Source: JAGMDK01 sp023128695 (GTDB lineage: Bacteria; Planctomycetota; Phycisphaerae; UBA1845; Fen-1342). From it: a DNA stretch of 15,005 bases. Both the position numbers and the translations under genes were made by a program. Location: the NCBI GenBank assembly GCA_030628805.1, contig DAOVQG010000089.1, positions 1 through 15,005 of the forward strand, given 5' to 3'. The first letter of the stretch is position 1. The number at the start of each line of letters is the position of its first letter. The notes below the pieces were generated by a model. It was not told where the DNA came from, ran no database searches, and saw only the letters and a list, made by a program, of their open reading frames with translations. Shown piece by piece: positions 5,993 through 13,661 of this stretch.

Positions 5993-8311
5993 ATGCGAAC
6001 GAAACATCAGTATTATTGGATTCTGTTAACGATTGGATTGCTGGCTAGCACTACGGCCCTGGCCCAGGACCCGTTGGGCACGGCCATCACCTACCAGGGC
6101 GAGCTCAAGTTCAACGACACGCCCGTCAACGACAACGGTGACTTACATTGCACGCTCTACGACGACCCGTACGCCGGCGTGGCCATGGCCGAAACGTGGG
6201 CGTTCGGCGTCGATTTCGTCGACGGACTATTTAGCACCCAGCTCGACTTCGGAGCGGGTGTTTTCGATGGCACCGCGTACTGGATGGAGATCGAGGTCTC
6301 CGTGCCGAAGGGCAGCCCGCTCGTCACGCTCTCCGGACGGCAGCCGATCACCGCCGCACCGTATGCCCTCTACGCGCTGGACAGCGCCGGCGGCGGCGAG
6401 TGCCTGTGGTCACAAAACGGCAGCGACATCTACTACAACACCGGCGAAGTCGGCGCCGGCACGTCCACACCGTCCTATCGGATGCACGCTGTCAGCTCGG
6501 GCGGCAACACCGCCATCGGGGGAGAAAACCCCGGTGAATCCACGAGCGGATACCTGGGACACGAGATCGCCGGTGTTTACGGCGAGGGCTACTACGCCGT
6601 GTGGGGTGAGACCAGCAGCGAAAACGGTTATGGCGTATACGGCACCGCGCCGGGCAACGGCAAGGGTGTCGCCGGTTACAGTGGCGCGGGCTACGGATAC
6701 CTCGGTTGGAACGGCGGCGGAGCCTACGGCTATAGCGCCGACGGTTACGGCGTCCGCGGCTACAGCGTCAACGACTGGGGTGTCTTCGGCTCAGTTCCTT
6801 ACGGCAGCACACAGGCTGGTGTCATCGGTGCCATCACGCTCAGCGGCGGCCAAATCCAGTGGGTTCCCGAAAGCGGCGTGTGCGGCTCCTCCGAAGACGG
6901 CTACGGCGTCTCCGGCCGCGTCGACGGCGGCATTGCGGTCTATGGCGTCCACGACGACACCGGCAACTTCGGCCACCTGGCCACGTCCGGCGAAGGTGTG
7001 TACGGCGAGACTGACAACACCTACAGTTCCGGCGTCCGCGGCAAGGCCGACATCAACTCCGGTTACTCCTACGGCGTGTTCGGCGAAACGACCGGGTCCA
7101 CCTTCGGCTACGGCGTCTACGGCTATGCAGACAACTCCTCGGGTGCCGGGGTCTACGGCTATAACGCCTCCGGCGGCAAGGGCGTCATCGGACGCGCCGA
7201 AGGCATGACCGGCAATACATGCGGAGTAGCCGGATATACTTGGAGCCCCCAAGGCAACGCGGTTTACGGGGAAGGCTCGAACGGCGGCACCGGCGGAGAG
7301 TTCTACTCCGGCGGCGGTACTGCCGGCGAGTTCCGCAACCTCAACGGCGATTGCGTCACCATCGACCACGATGCCGGCATTTGGAGCACCGCGGCCCTGA
7401 AGATCGATACGTCCGGCACGGAAGAGCCGGTGGCCATCGACGTGGATGTGGACGCCACGTATGGCCGACTCGCGGACTTCGAGCTCAACAACGCCACTGC
7501 ATACATCGGGACGTCGTTCAAAGTCAGGTCGGATTGTGGCGGCGACGTCGCCGAGTTCATCAACACCAATACGACCACCAGCGATTCGAGCGACTACGCG
7601 GTGTACGCGGAGCATCAAGGCGCCGGCAGCGGCGTCTATGGCAAAGGCGCTGCCAGGGGCATGAGCGCCATCTGCTACCCAACCGGAAGCAGCACTTACT
7701 ATGGACTGTACTCGTATGTCAACGGTGGTAGCGGGACCAACCGAGCCATCTACGCACGTGCCATCAACGGCGCCACCAATTACGCCGGCTACTTCTCGGG
7801 CGATGTGACCATCACCGGGATGTGCTCCAAGGGCGGCGGCACGTTCCAGATCGACCACCCGCTCGATCCCGAGAACAAATACCTCTATCACTCGTTCGTC
7901 GAGAGTCCCGACATGATGAACATCTACAATGGCAACGTCGTGCTCGATGCCAGCGGCGAGGCCACCGTCACCATGCCGGAGTGGTTTGAGGCGCTCAACA
8001 TGGAGTTCCGCTATCAGCTCACCTGCATCGGCGGCTTCGCCCAAGTCTACGTCGCCGAGGAAATCGCCGACAACCAGTTCAAGATCGCCGGCGGCAGCTC
8101 TGGCCTAAAGGTATCGTGGCAGGTGACCGGCGTTCGTCAGGACCCGTTCGCCAATGCCAATCGCGTGCAGGTCGAAGTTAACAAGCCCGAAAAAGAGATC
8201 GGCACGTACCTCCACCCCGAAGCTTGGGGAAAGTCGCCTGAGTTGCAGGTTGATTACGTGCGGGAAGCTGCTGAAGAGGCGGCTCACGCCGAGGGTTTGA
8301 GTGCTAACTAG
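5993..8311 (+). CDS. Secreted GVYG-repeat fibre-like protein
   Basis: This 772-residue exported protein starts with a signal peptide (RTKHQYYWILLTIGLLASTTALAQ, cleaved near residue 25). An N-terminal domain follows, opening with AITYQGEL and closing with GRQPITAAPYALYA near residue 130. Such domains head many exported bacterial proteins that carry fibre-like repeats. Residues about 190-450 form a shaft of GYGVYG/GVRG/GVFG-type repeats, rich in Gly, Tyr, Ser and Asn and likely beta-structured. The last about 160 residues are a conserved-looking globular domain (HPLDPENKYLYHSFVESPD, MPEWFEALN, FRYQLTCIGGF, YVAEEIADNQFKI, KVSWQVTGVRQDP, YLHPEAWGK) that I recall from other planctomycete and myxobacterial proteins. 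No peptidase S74-type self-cleaving chaperone is evident. The function is unknown; a surface or extracellular fibre is inferred. The gap to the next gene is 63 bases, so the two may be cotranscribed. Confidence 0.92.
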   Translation: MRTKHQYYWILLTIGLLASTTALAQDPLGTAITYQGELKFNDTPVNDNGDLHCTLYDDPYAGVAMAETWAFGVDFVDGLFSTQLDFGAGVFDGTAYWMEIEVSVPKGSPLVTLSGRQPITAAPYALYALDSAGGGECLWSQNGSDIYYNTGEVGAGTSTPSYRMHAVSSGGNTAIGGENPGESTSGYLGHEIAGVYGEGYYAVWGETSSENGYGVYGTAPGNGKGVAGYSGAGYGYLGWNGGGAYGYSADGYGVRGYSVNDWGVFGSVPYGSTQAGVIGAITLSGGQIQWVPESGVCGSSEDGYGVSGRVDGGIAVYGVHDDTGNFGHLATSGEGVYGETDNTYSSGVRGKADINSGYSYGVFGETTGSTFGYGVYGYADNSSGAGVYGYNASGGKGVIGRAEGMTGNTCGVAGYTWSPQGNAVYGEGSNGGTGGEFYSGGGTAGEFRNLNGDCVTIDHDAGIWSTAALKIDTSGTEEPVAIDVDVDATYGRLADFELNNATAYIGTSFKVRSDCGGDVAEFINTNTTTSDSSDYAVYAEHQGAGSGVYGKGAARGMSAICYPTGSSTYYGLYSYVNGGSGTNRAIYARAINGATNYAGYFSGDVTITGMCSKGGGTFQIDHPLDPENKYLYHSFVESPDMMNIYNGNVVLDASGEATVTMPEWFEALNMEFRYQLTCIGGFAQVYVAEEIADNQFKIAGGSSGLKVSWQVTGVRQDPFANANRVQVEVNKPEKEIGTYLHPEAWGKSPELQVDYVREAAEEAAHAEGLSAN
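6570..7335 (+). repeat. Degenerate tandem GVYG-type repeats within the fibre-like gene
   Basis: The encoded segment repeats G-(Y)-G-V-x-G motifs at irregular intervals, including AGVYGEG, YGVYGTA, YGVRGYS, WGVFGSV, YGVSGRV, EGVYGET, SGVRGKA, YGVFGET, YGVYGYA and AGVYGYN. At DNA level the units share forms of tacggcgtctacggc. The periodicity is typical of stacked beta-coil or fibre shafts. Repeat number may vary between strains by recombination. Confidence 0.8.
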
Positions 8312-8330
8312 GTGCAAGCGTCGCCCGCGA

Positions 8331-8350
8331 GCATGCTCGATTGAGCGTGC
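8331..8350 (+). other. Small hairpin between the GVYG gene and the small dockerin-like gene
   Basis: GCATGCTC (8331-8338) can pair with GAGCGTGC (8343-8350), with one G-U wobble and a four-base loop. It lies in the 63-base gap between the two genes. It could attenuate or process the transcript; the evidence is structural only. Confidence 0.3.
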
Positions 8351-8374
8351 CCCGCGGAGCTTTGGAGAACGATC

Positions 8375-8866
8375 ATGAAAAGATGCAATAACAAGATGAT
8401 GCGACGAACGCTCCTATACGGCACGACGCTGAGTCTGCTCTGTCTGCTCACGCCACTCGCCACGGCCCAGGTTTACGACATCGGCTGGTGGACCATCGAC
8501 GGCGGCGGCGACATGTTCAACACCACCGGCGGCGGCTACGACCTGTGCGGAACCATCGGTCAGCACGACGCGGGCACAACTATGAGCGGCGGCGGATTCG
8601 AGCTCAGCGGCGGGTTCTGGTTCGGCGGCGGGGCCGCGCCGCCGGTGCCTTGTCCCGGCGACAGCAACTGCGACGACACGATTTCCTGGCGTGACATCGA
8701 CTACTTCGTGGCCGCGCAGAACGACAACGTGGCGGCCTGGGAAGCAATGTTCCTGCCGGGCACGCCGACGTGTCCGTTCGAGAACAACGATGTCAACGAA
8801 GACGGCACCGCCAACTGGCGCGACATCGATCCGTTCGTAGCGGTGATGAATACAACCTGTCCGTAA
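8375..8866 (+). CDS. Small secreted protein with dockerin-like C-terminus
   Basis: This 163-residue protein begins with a signal peptide (MMRRTLLYGTTLSLLCLLTPLATAQ, cleavage near residue 32). GGAGA at 8364-8368 is six bases before the ATG. In-frame ATGs at 8396 and 8399 are possible alternatives but lack such a site. Mature residues about 33-87 hold a short Gly-rich motif, IGWWTIDGGGDMF...GGGYDLCGTIGQHDAG...MSGGGFELSGGFW. I recall it as a recurrent segment in exported planctomycete and verrucomicrobial proteins. Residues 93-163 are the two-loop dockerin-like module shared with the giant protein. The protein is almost only an export signal, a short motif and the module, so it may be a minimal form of this class. 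The second loop reads DVNEDGTAN, with Glu in place of the usual Gly. The function is unknown. Confidence 0.9.
   Translation: MKRCNNKMMRRTLLYGTTLSLLCLLTPLATAQVYDIGWWTIDGGGDMFNTTGGGYDLCGTIGQHDAGTTMSGGGFELSGGFWFGGGAAPPVPCPGDSNCDDTISWRDIDYFVAAQNDNVAAWEAMFLPGTPTCPFENNDVNEDGTANWRDIDPFVAVMNTTCP
8651..8863 (+). repeat. Dockerin-like C-terminal module, copy 2
   Basis: This is the second copy of the 71-residue module at 5481-5693 (61 of 71 residues identical by my count). Long identical DNA blocks favour recent duplication or gene conversion over ancient divergence. Both copies end in MNTTCP directly before the stop codon, so the module is strictly C-terminal. Confidence 0.85.
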
Positions 8867-8986
8867 AACCCGGCAGTGACCGAGGACTAACGCTTAGCCC
8901 GTCGCTCACGCTCGGGGTACTGTTCATCATCCCGGCCGGCCGGTCGGCTACATTGGCCAACGACAGTGTTCTGTTGCTCGTATCAA

Positions 8987-11900
8987 TCAGTTTGCCAGCC
9001 GCGTGTTGAATCGCTCCTGATAGAGCTGATGGTCCTCGCCGTCGGGATAGTGCTCGCCGGCCGGATACGGATAGCGGCTCATCTCCCGGAACGGCAGCGG
9101 AGCAATAGTGTCCGGCGTGGCGGTGTACAGGTCCATATCCTTGCAATAGGCGTGCGAGACGAGAATGAAGCTGCGTACGTGCCCGACAGCCGGCGGCGGC
9201 AGTCGGCGGGCATCGAAGCTGACCGCGATCTCGTCGCCGCTGCCGAGGATGACGTAGCGGTCATCGAACTCCGCCAGCAGGCTCTCCACGGGACCATAGC
9301 GGGTGTAGGCGCCGCCGAGCATCTTGAATGAGGAGGTCGGGGCGATGATGTCGTAGGAGTAGATGGTCGGATGACGGCCGTCGGGGGAATACTCCAGCGG
9401 AAAGCCGAGACGGCGGAGCTCCGCGCCCGCCAGCGGCACACTCCTGATCAGCAACCCGTCCGTGCCGCGGTCGGCGGCGATGAACATCTGGTCGTAGTAG
9501 ATCTCAAGATTCGTCGTGATACGCAGTTGGCAGGGGCCGTCCGGCAATTTGCCGGTCAGGTCAACGGCGATCATACGTCCCAGACCGCCCGGGGCACCGG
9601 CGTCAGGCACGATAACCTCCCAGTGACCATCCGACGTCCGGCGTTCGATCTTCATCGGCTGCCACGTCACGCCGGCCTGACTGGCGGCAAAGGTGGTCTG
9701 CGAATAGGGATACTCGATCCAGCCGTTCACAAACAGATAAATGCTCTCGTCTGGGTGGCCCATCGCTTTGGCGGTGGGGGACACGAATGGTTTGGTTATT
9801 CGCATCCCCAGGTCCGCGAAGTCCAACACCAAGGTATGCGGCCGGCAGAAGCCGACGAAGCGCGGGTCGAGTTCCGGCTGATAGGCATAGACGCGATCCA
9901 CGTGAGTCAGTTGCTCGACGCAGTCCGACCCGTCCGGCGCGATGGCCTGGACAGGGAAGATCGGGGCCGCCAAGCAGAGCAACCGATGTGTCGGCGGCGG
10001 GCCGGTGATCGCCAGGCGCTCATCAGGGTAGACCCTGAGCTCTGGCGGGTGATCCACGGCGATCAATTCGAGCCGATCGACGTAGGCCACCTCCTCCATC
10101 GGTTCGCAAACGCGCACTTCATAGAAGCCGTCCTTGGGAACCAACTGCTCCGGCTCGATTTTGACGTGCTCGCAAGCCTGTGGGTCGGCGTACTGCCCGG
10201 GGGCGACGAAATAGCCCAGCCCGCCGACGCCGGCGAAGTCGCAGAGGAACCCGAATCGCTCGCCATTCCACGCGAACAAGACCGGACAACTCGAGATTCG
10301 CCGCTGCGTTTCGCGGATGCGGTGCTGGGCTCCGGCGGCCAACTCGTTTTCGCACTGGGTCACGCCGTCCGGCCAGCGCAGCGCGAAGTAGTCGGCCTTC
10401 GTGGCACCGTTCAGGCCGAAGATTTGCGGCAAGTGTGATTGGCACAGGCCGCCGTTGAGCCCGGTGTAGGTGATGGTCTGGCTGTGCAGGCCGCAGCGCA
10501 GTTGCAGCCGGGTGCCGTAGCCGCTGGCGGGGCTGCGGGTGCGCTGGTCGTCGCCGCGGTCGCCGGTGGGCGTGACGGCCAGCCAGTTGGCGGGAGGAAT
10601 CAGCTCAGTCGGCACTAATTCAATGCTGAAGCCGGTATTAGAACACACACGCAGCACATCGGGCACGCCGTCGCCGGTCATGTCCGTCAACTCGATCGCA
10701 ACGACATCCTGATTGGGTGGTGAGGACCACACTCGGGGCTTGGCCACGAAGCGTCCCGCGCCGTCGTTGAACAGCACATGCCCGTCCCGACCAAAGAGAA
10801 TAACGTCCAGGTCGCCATCGAGGTCCACATCCGCCACACGCGTGTTCCTAAGATCGTCCCAAGAGGAGATCGCTTTGATACACTCGGCGTATTGCGGGCT
10901 GGGCATCAACTGGCCGGTTCCATCCGTCAAGAGCAGTTGACCGGAATGATCTGGTCCTGGGAAAAGCAGCAAGTCCACGCGCTCGTCGCCGTTGAAATCC
11001 TGCGCCAGGCCGCCGCAATCGCCGCGTATCGGCTCGGGCGTGATTTGCACTTTGTGATATTTGCCGAGGCGGTCGTTGCAGAAGACCCGCGCGGGCGTCC
11101 CGCGGTTGAACACGACCAGGTCCGTGTCGCGGTCGCCGTCGAGGTCGGCGGGGGCCAGCGCGATGCTGCGGTCGGCTGGGCACGCGACGCCGGCCGTGGT
11201 TGCGATGTCCGTGAACGTGCCATCGGCGTTGTTATTCAGCAACTGGTTGGCCGCCGCGGAACTGCCGCCGGCAGACGCGGCGTTACAAACATATAGATCC
11301 AGGTCGGCATCATGATCGGCGTCGAGAAAGACGGCCGAGACGCTGAGCACGTCCGGGCCGGCGGTCTTCGTTCTCTCCGTCACGTCCGCGAACGTTCCGT
11401 CGCCGCGGCCGTGAAACAGGCGATTCGGCCCGTGGCAGCAGATGAACAGGTCGACAATGTTGTCGTTGTCATAGTCCCCGAAAGCAAACGACACGGCACC
11501 AGGCACGTTCGTCATTCCGGAGCGTTCGGTCGCGTCTTCGAAGTTGCCGTCCGGACGCCGCAGCAGGAGTCGAACGCCGCGGTGCTCGTTTTCCGCCGCC
11601 GCCGTGACGACCAGGTCCGAAAGCCCGTCGCCGTTCGCGTCGGCCAGCGCCAATTGGACGCCGTGCTCGGCAATCAAGTCACTCTCGCCTGGAAACTGTT
11701 TTTTTTCGGCCGAGCCGCGCGCGGGCTTCGTGGCCATTGCCTCAAAGATGGTTCTGGCCGGCCCGGGCTTCAGCTCGCCCCCGGCCACAGACCGCTTGGG
11801 CTTGCCGGTCAAGGGCTGCACGACCGCCAGCGGGCCCATCTCGCGATAATGGGGCATGACCACCATCTCGTTGAGTGTGCTCTGATGTAGTTGTACAAAC

Positions 11901-12523
11901 ATCTGTTGGTAGACCTGCGCCTGCTCCTGATCCCCTTCCCGAACGGCGAGGCGCATGAGATCGTAGTACGCGCTGGCCAGCGCGGGATTCAACTCAACCG
12001 CCCGCTCCAACTCCGCGCGGTACGGCTGGTCGAGGTGAGCCTTGCCGCGGGCGAGCAAATACCAGGTAGTGGCGTCGCGCGGGGCGCGCTTCAGAACCTG
12101 CTCGAATAAGGGAACCGCCTCCGCGTCCCGTCCGCTGTACATGTGCGTGATGCCACGGAAATACAGGGCCCGAACATTATCCGGCTGATCATGGAGGATA
12201 TCATCCAGCAGTTGTTCGGCCCGCTCGAGGTCGCCCTTGGCGGCCCGGTTAAATGTCGCGAGCGCGAGATTGACGCGGACCTCGACCGAGTCCGGGGCCG
12301 CCTGAAGGGCCTGCTCGAAGGCCTTGACCGCCGCCGCGTACTCATAGCGTTCCATCAACGCGACCCCCCGGTTGGTCGCGCGCACGACGGGGTCGAGTGT
12401 TTGCCAAGGGTCCGCGGGGGCGCTTTGTGACTGCGCGCGTGCAGTCACGAAGGGGCCCGCGAGAAAGGCACATACCCCAAGCTGGAGGATAAAAGTGGAG
12501 CGAACCGTGTAAAGTGTAGACAC
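8987..12523 (-). CDS. Secreted TPR + FG-GAP + UnbV (CRTAC1-like) protein
   Basis: From a GTG at 12523 this is 1178 residues. A signal peptide (VRSTFILQLGVCAFLAGPFVTARAQ) is followed by TPR repeats at about residues 49-211 (NRGVALMERYEYAAAVKAF, ALYFRGITHMYSGRDAEAV). Next come six or more FG-GAP/VCBS calcium-binding repeats at about 283-621 (ADANGDGLSDLVV, GDYDNDNIVDLFI, DADHDADLDLYV, ADLDGDRDTDLVV, ADVDLDGDLDVIL, TDMTGDGVPDVL). An ASPIC/UnbV segment follows at about 664-721 (GYGTRLQLRCG to LRWPDGVTQ). The last about 435 residues start with SSCPVLFAWNGERFGFLCDFAGVGGLGYF, split here as SSCPVLFAWNG and GVGGLGYF for orientation. The FG-GAP part should be an extracellular beta-propeller; the TPRs suggest a protein-protein role. 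The function is unknown. It is convergent with the small dockerin-like gene, 120 bases away. A TTG at 12544, also with a good ribosome site, would add seven residues. Confidence 0.92.
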   Translation of the reverse strand: MSTLYTVRSTFILQLGVCAFLAGPFVTARAQSQSAPADPWQTLDPVVRATNRGVALMERYEYAAAVKAFEQALQAAPDSVEVRVNLALATFNRAAKGDLERAEQLLDDILHDQPDNVRALYFRGITHMYSGRDAEAVPLFEQVLKRAPRDATTWYLLARGKAHLDQPYRAELERAVELNPALASAYYDLMRLAVREGDQEQAQVYQQMFVQLHQSTLNEMVVMPHYREMGPLAVVQPLTGKPKRSVAGGELKPGPARTIFEAMATKPARGSAEKKQFPGESDLIAEHGVQLALADANGDGLSDLVVTAAAENEHRGVRLLLRRPDGNFEDATERSGMTNVPGAVSFAFGDYDNDNIVDLFICCHGPNRLFHGRGDGTFADVTERTKTAGPDVLSVSAVFLDADHDADLDLYVCNAASAGGSSAAANQLLNNNADGTFTDIATTAGVACPADRSIALAPADLDGDRDTDLVVFNRGTPARVFCNDRLGKYHKVQITPEPIRGDCGGLAQDFNGDERVDLLLFPGPDHSGQLLLTDGTGQLMPSPQYAECIKAISSWDDLRNTRVADVDLDGDLDVILFGRDGHVLFNDGAGRFVAKPRVWSSPPNQDVVAIELTDMTGDGVPDVLRVCSNTGFSIELVPTELIPPANWLAVTPTGDRGDDQRTRSPASGYGTRLQLRCGLHSQTITYTGLNGGLCQSHLPQIFGLNGATKADYFALRWPDGVTQCENELAAGAQHRIRETQRRISSCPVLFAWNGERFGFLCDFAGVGGLGYFVAPGQYADPQACEHVKIEPEQLVPKDGFYEVRVCEPMEEVAYVDRLELIAVDHPPELRVYPDERLAITGPPPTHRLLCLAAPIFPVQAIAPDGSDCVEQLTHVDRVYAYQPELDPRFVGFCRPHTLVLDFADLGMRITKPFVSPTAKAMGHPDESIYLFVNGWIEYPYSQTTFAASQAGVTWQPMKIERRTSDGHWEVIVPDAGAPGGLGRMIAVDLTGKLPDGPCQLRITTNLEIYYDQMFIAADRGTDGLLIRSVPLAGAELRRLGFPLEYSPDGRHPTIYSYDIIAPTSSFKMLGGAYTRYGPVESLLAEFDDRYVILGSGDEIAVSFDARRLPPPAVGHVRSFILVSHAYCKDMDLYTATPDTIAPLPFREMSRYPYPAGEHYPDGEDHQLYQERFNTRLAN

Positions 12524-12531
12524 TGCGAAGG

Positions 12532-12537
12532 TCTCCC
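12532..12537 (-). promoter_or_regulatory. Ribosome-binding site for the GTG start of the TPR/FG-GAP gene
   Basis: On the minus strand GGGAGA ends eight bases before the GTG at 12523. An alternative GGAGGG (12552-12557) lies seven bases before a TTG at 12544 in the same frame. I prefer the GTG because it leaves a more canonical signal peptide without a glutamate in its n-region, but dual initiation is possible. Confidence 0.5.
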
Positions 12538-12590
12538 AGATCAAAAACCGGCCCTCCGATACGCGCAGATAGGAGAAGCCATCCCGTCAT

Positions 12591-12621
12591 TCCGACGAAT
12601 CCGCCGGCGGCGGACGACGGA
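12591..12621 (-). other. Imperfect GC-rich hairpin in the leader of the TPR/FG-GAP gene
   Basis: TCCGCC (12600-12605) pairs with GGCGGA (12609-12614) around a three-base loop. CG (96-97) pairs with CG (15-16), and TCCG (12591-12594) with CGGA (12618-12621), interrupted by an A-A mismatch and a two-base bulge. If transcribed on the minus strand it would form a leader hairpin about 70 bases before the start. A role is not shown. Confidence 0.3.
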
Positions 12622-12682
12622 GAAATCTAGCCTCATTATGCAATCGCGGCCAGTGCTCTGTCAGCCATCGATTGACGGATTA

Positions 12683-12766
12683 GTGTGCCACTGCTCTTGA
12701 GCAGTGTTTCTTAACGATCTCGGTACGCTCGTCGAAGTTTGGCACTGCTCAAGAGCAGTGGCACAC
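12683..12766. repeat. Inverted pair of CACTGCTC-palindrome elements
   Basis: A 24-bp unit (12683-12706) is perfectly inverted at 12743-12766, with a 36-bp spacer. Each unit is a head GTGTGC followed by a palindrome CACTGCTC-TT-GAGCAGTG. The two copies face each other, so the whole locus can form either two small hairpins or one long stem. It resembles a bacterial interspersed mosaic element in layout. Confidence 0.8.
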
Positions 12767-12847
12767 ATTCCGAGCGATGCGCAACCGGCCGCGACATTGC
12801 CATTGTGGAACCGATCTCTGACAGGTCAACGTGACGACCCGCGGCTA

Positions 12848-13417
12848 TTATCTGCGTGTGTAGGTGCCCGTCATCTCCATCTTCTTGAACATATGCAGCA
12901 TGTCCGCCCACTCTGTCAGGGTCCATTCGATCGTGTTCGGATCCATGACTTGCAGAGTGTACACGCCGTAGCTGTAGCTGCCGTCGAGCCCCACGCTCTT
13001 GAAGGGCATCCGCCACAGCTTGGCCTCCTCATCGTATTTGGCGGTACCCTGCTGGGGATAGCCCCAGTTATTGAACATCCACCAGGTGTACTTCTTGGCC
13101 TTGGGGTGCCAGCTCCAAATGCCCTCGGACTCGAACTCGGCGTTGGCGCTCTTCGCCGCCATGCGTCCCGCCAGGCAGCGCTTGTTCAGCGTCCACTCCC
13201 ACTGCGCCGTTCCGGACCAGTTTGCATCCTCGCCTTCAACATTGAGCAACTTTGCATCCCACGACCATTTCCCGACGAACATGTCGTAGGCGTCCAGCTC
13301 CGGGGCTCTTGACGGTGTTACGATAGTGCTGAAATCGATCGTGGGCGCGCCGCACCCGCTCAGCAACAACGCCGAAACCAAGACCAGCGGGGCAACAACT
13401 TTTGCTGTGGTTCGCAT
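12848..13417 (-). CDS. Small lipoprotein with DUF1579-like domain
   Basis: This is a 189-residue precursor. The signal peptide (TTAKVVAPLVLVSALLLSGC) ends in a lipobox L-S-G-C with the lipidated cysteine at residue 22, so the mature protein should be membrane-anchored. AGGAGA at 13425-13430 lies seven bases before the ATG. The mature part is Trp-rich: FVGKWSWDAK near residue 47, then GTAQWEWTLNKRC, GIWSWHPKAKKYTWWMFNN, and a final MEMTGTYTRR. This pattern (a G-K-W opening, a beta-rich body and a closing M.G.Y.R) fits the DUF1579-type lipocalin-like fold, for which no enzymatic role is established to my knowledge. The assignment is from motif order only. It is transcribed divergently from the ketoacyl-synthase-like gene. 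Confidence 0.88.
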   Translation of the reverse strand: MRTTAKVVAPLVLVSALLLSGCGAPTIDFSTIVTPSRAPELDAYDMFVGKWSWDAKLLNVEGEDANWSGTAQWEWTLNKRCLAGRMAAKSANAEFESEGIWSWHPKAKKYTWWMFNNWGYPQQGTAKYDEEAKLWRMPFKSVGLDGSYSYGVYTLQVMDPNTIEWTLTEWADMLHMFKKMEMTGTYTRR

Positions 13418-13480
13418 GTGAAGATCTCCTCTTTAATCAAAGAAATGACACGATCCACTCGCTACACTGGTAACAGGATA

Positions 13481-13536
13481 AGGCGCCGGCGCGAGATTGC
13501 CAGTACAATCCTTGCAGATTGACGCCGCCGGCGCCT
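13481..13536. repeat. 11-bp inverted repeat upstream of the lipoprotein gene
   Basis: AGGCGCCGGCG (13481-13491) is perfectly inverted at 13526-13536, with a 34-bp spacer. Each arm contains the palindrome GGCGCC. It lies 64 bases upstream of the lipoprotein start. A T-tract in terminator position is absent on both strands, so an operator or a repeat element is more likely than a terminator. Confidence 0.55.
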
Positions 13537-13574
13537 AAAAAGATGACCACCATTAGCAGTTCGCTGCAGAAGTC

Positions 13575-13661
13575 ATGTAGCGTCCGGGCTCTGTCCCGGA
13601 CGTCGTTGCGAGAGAGGTTTTCCCCGTATTCTACGTCCGGGACAGAGCCCGGACGCTACAT
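13575..13661. repeat. Inverted pair of 29-bp REP-like elements with GTAG heads
   Basis: A 29-bp sequence (13575-13603) is perfectly inverted at 13633-13661, with a 29-bp spacer. Each copy is ATGTAG followed by a hairpin of CGTCCGGG, loop CTCTGT, and CCCGGACG. A GTAG tetranucleotide directly 5' of a hairpin is the hallmark of REP elements handled by RAYT (TnpA-REP) proteins, and opposed pairs are called BIMEs. No RAYT gene is present in this window. Confidence 0.8.

Larger units (their letters stand above)
12524..12847. other. Intergenic region between the two minus-strand genes
   Basis: No gene is seen. It holds the upstream region of the TPR/FG-GAP gene, an imperfect hairpin at 12591-12621 and the inverted repeat pair at 12683-12766. 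The lipoprotein gene ends at 12848, so the pair also lies downstream of that gene and could end its transcript. No clear promoter hexamers were identified. Confidence 0.55.

Noticed and set aside
6791..8044. Open frame of 417 codons opposite the GVYG repeats
   Set aside because: It is Ala/Val/Gly-rich low-complexity sequence made by reading the repeat region backwards; there is no ribosome site or domain.
8932..8943. Self-complementary CCGGCCGGCCGG between the convergent genes
   Set aside because: It is a simple GC alternation with no loop or T-tract. It may help end transcription from either side, but the evidence is too weak to call a terminator.
9371..10438. Open frame of 355 codons opposite the TPR/FG-GAP gene
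   Set aside because: It is antisense to well-conserved UnbV and C-terminal motifs and its own translation shows no family features.
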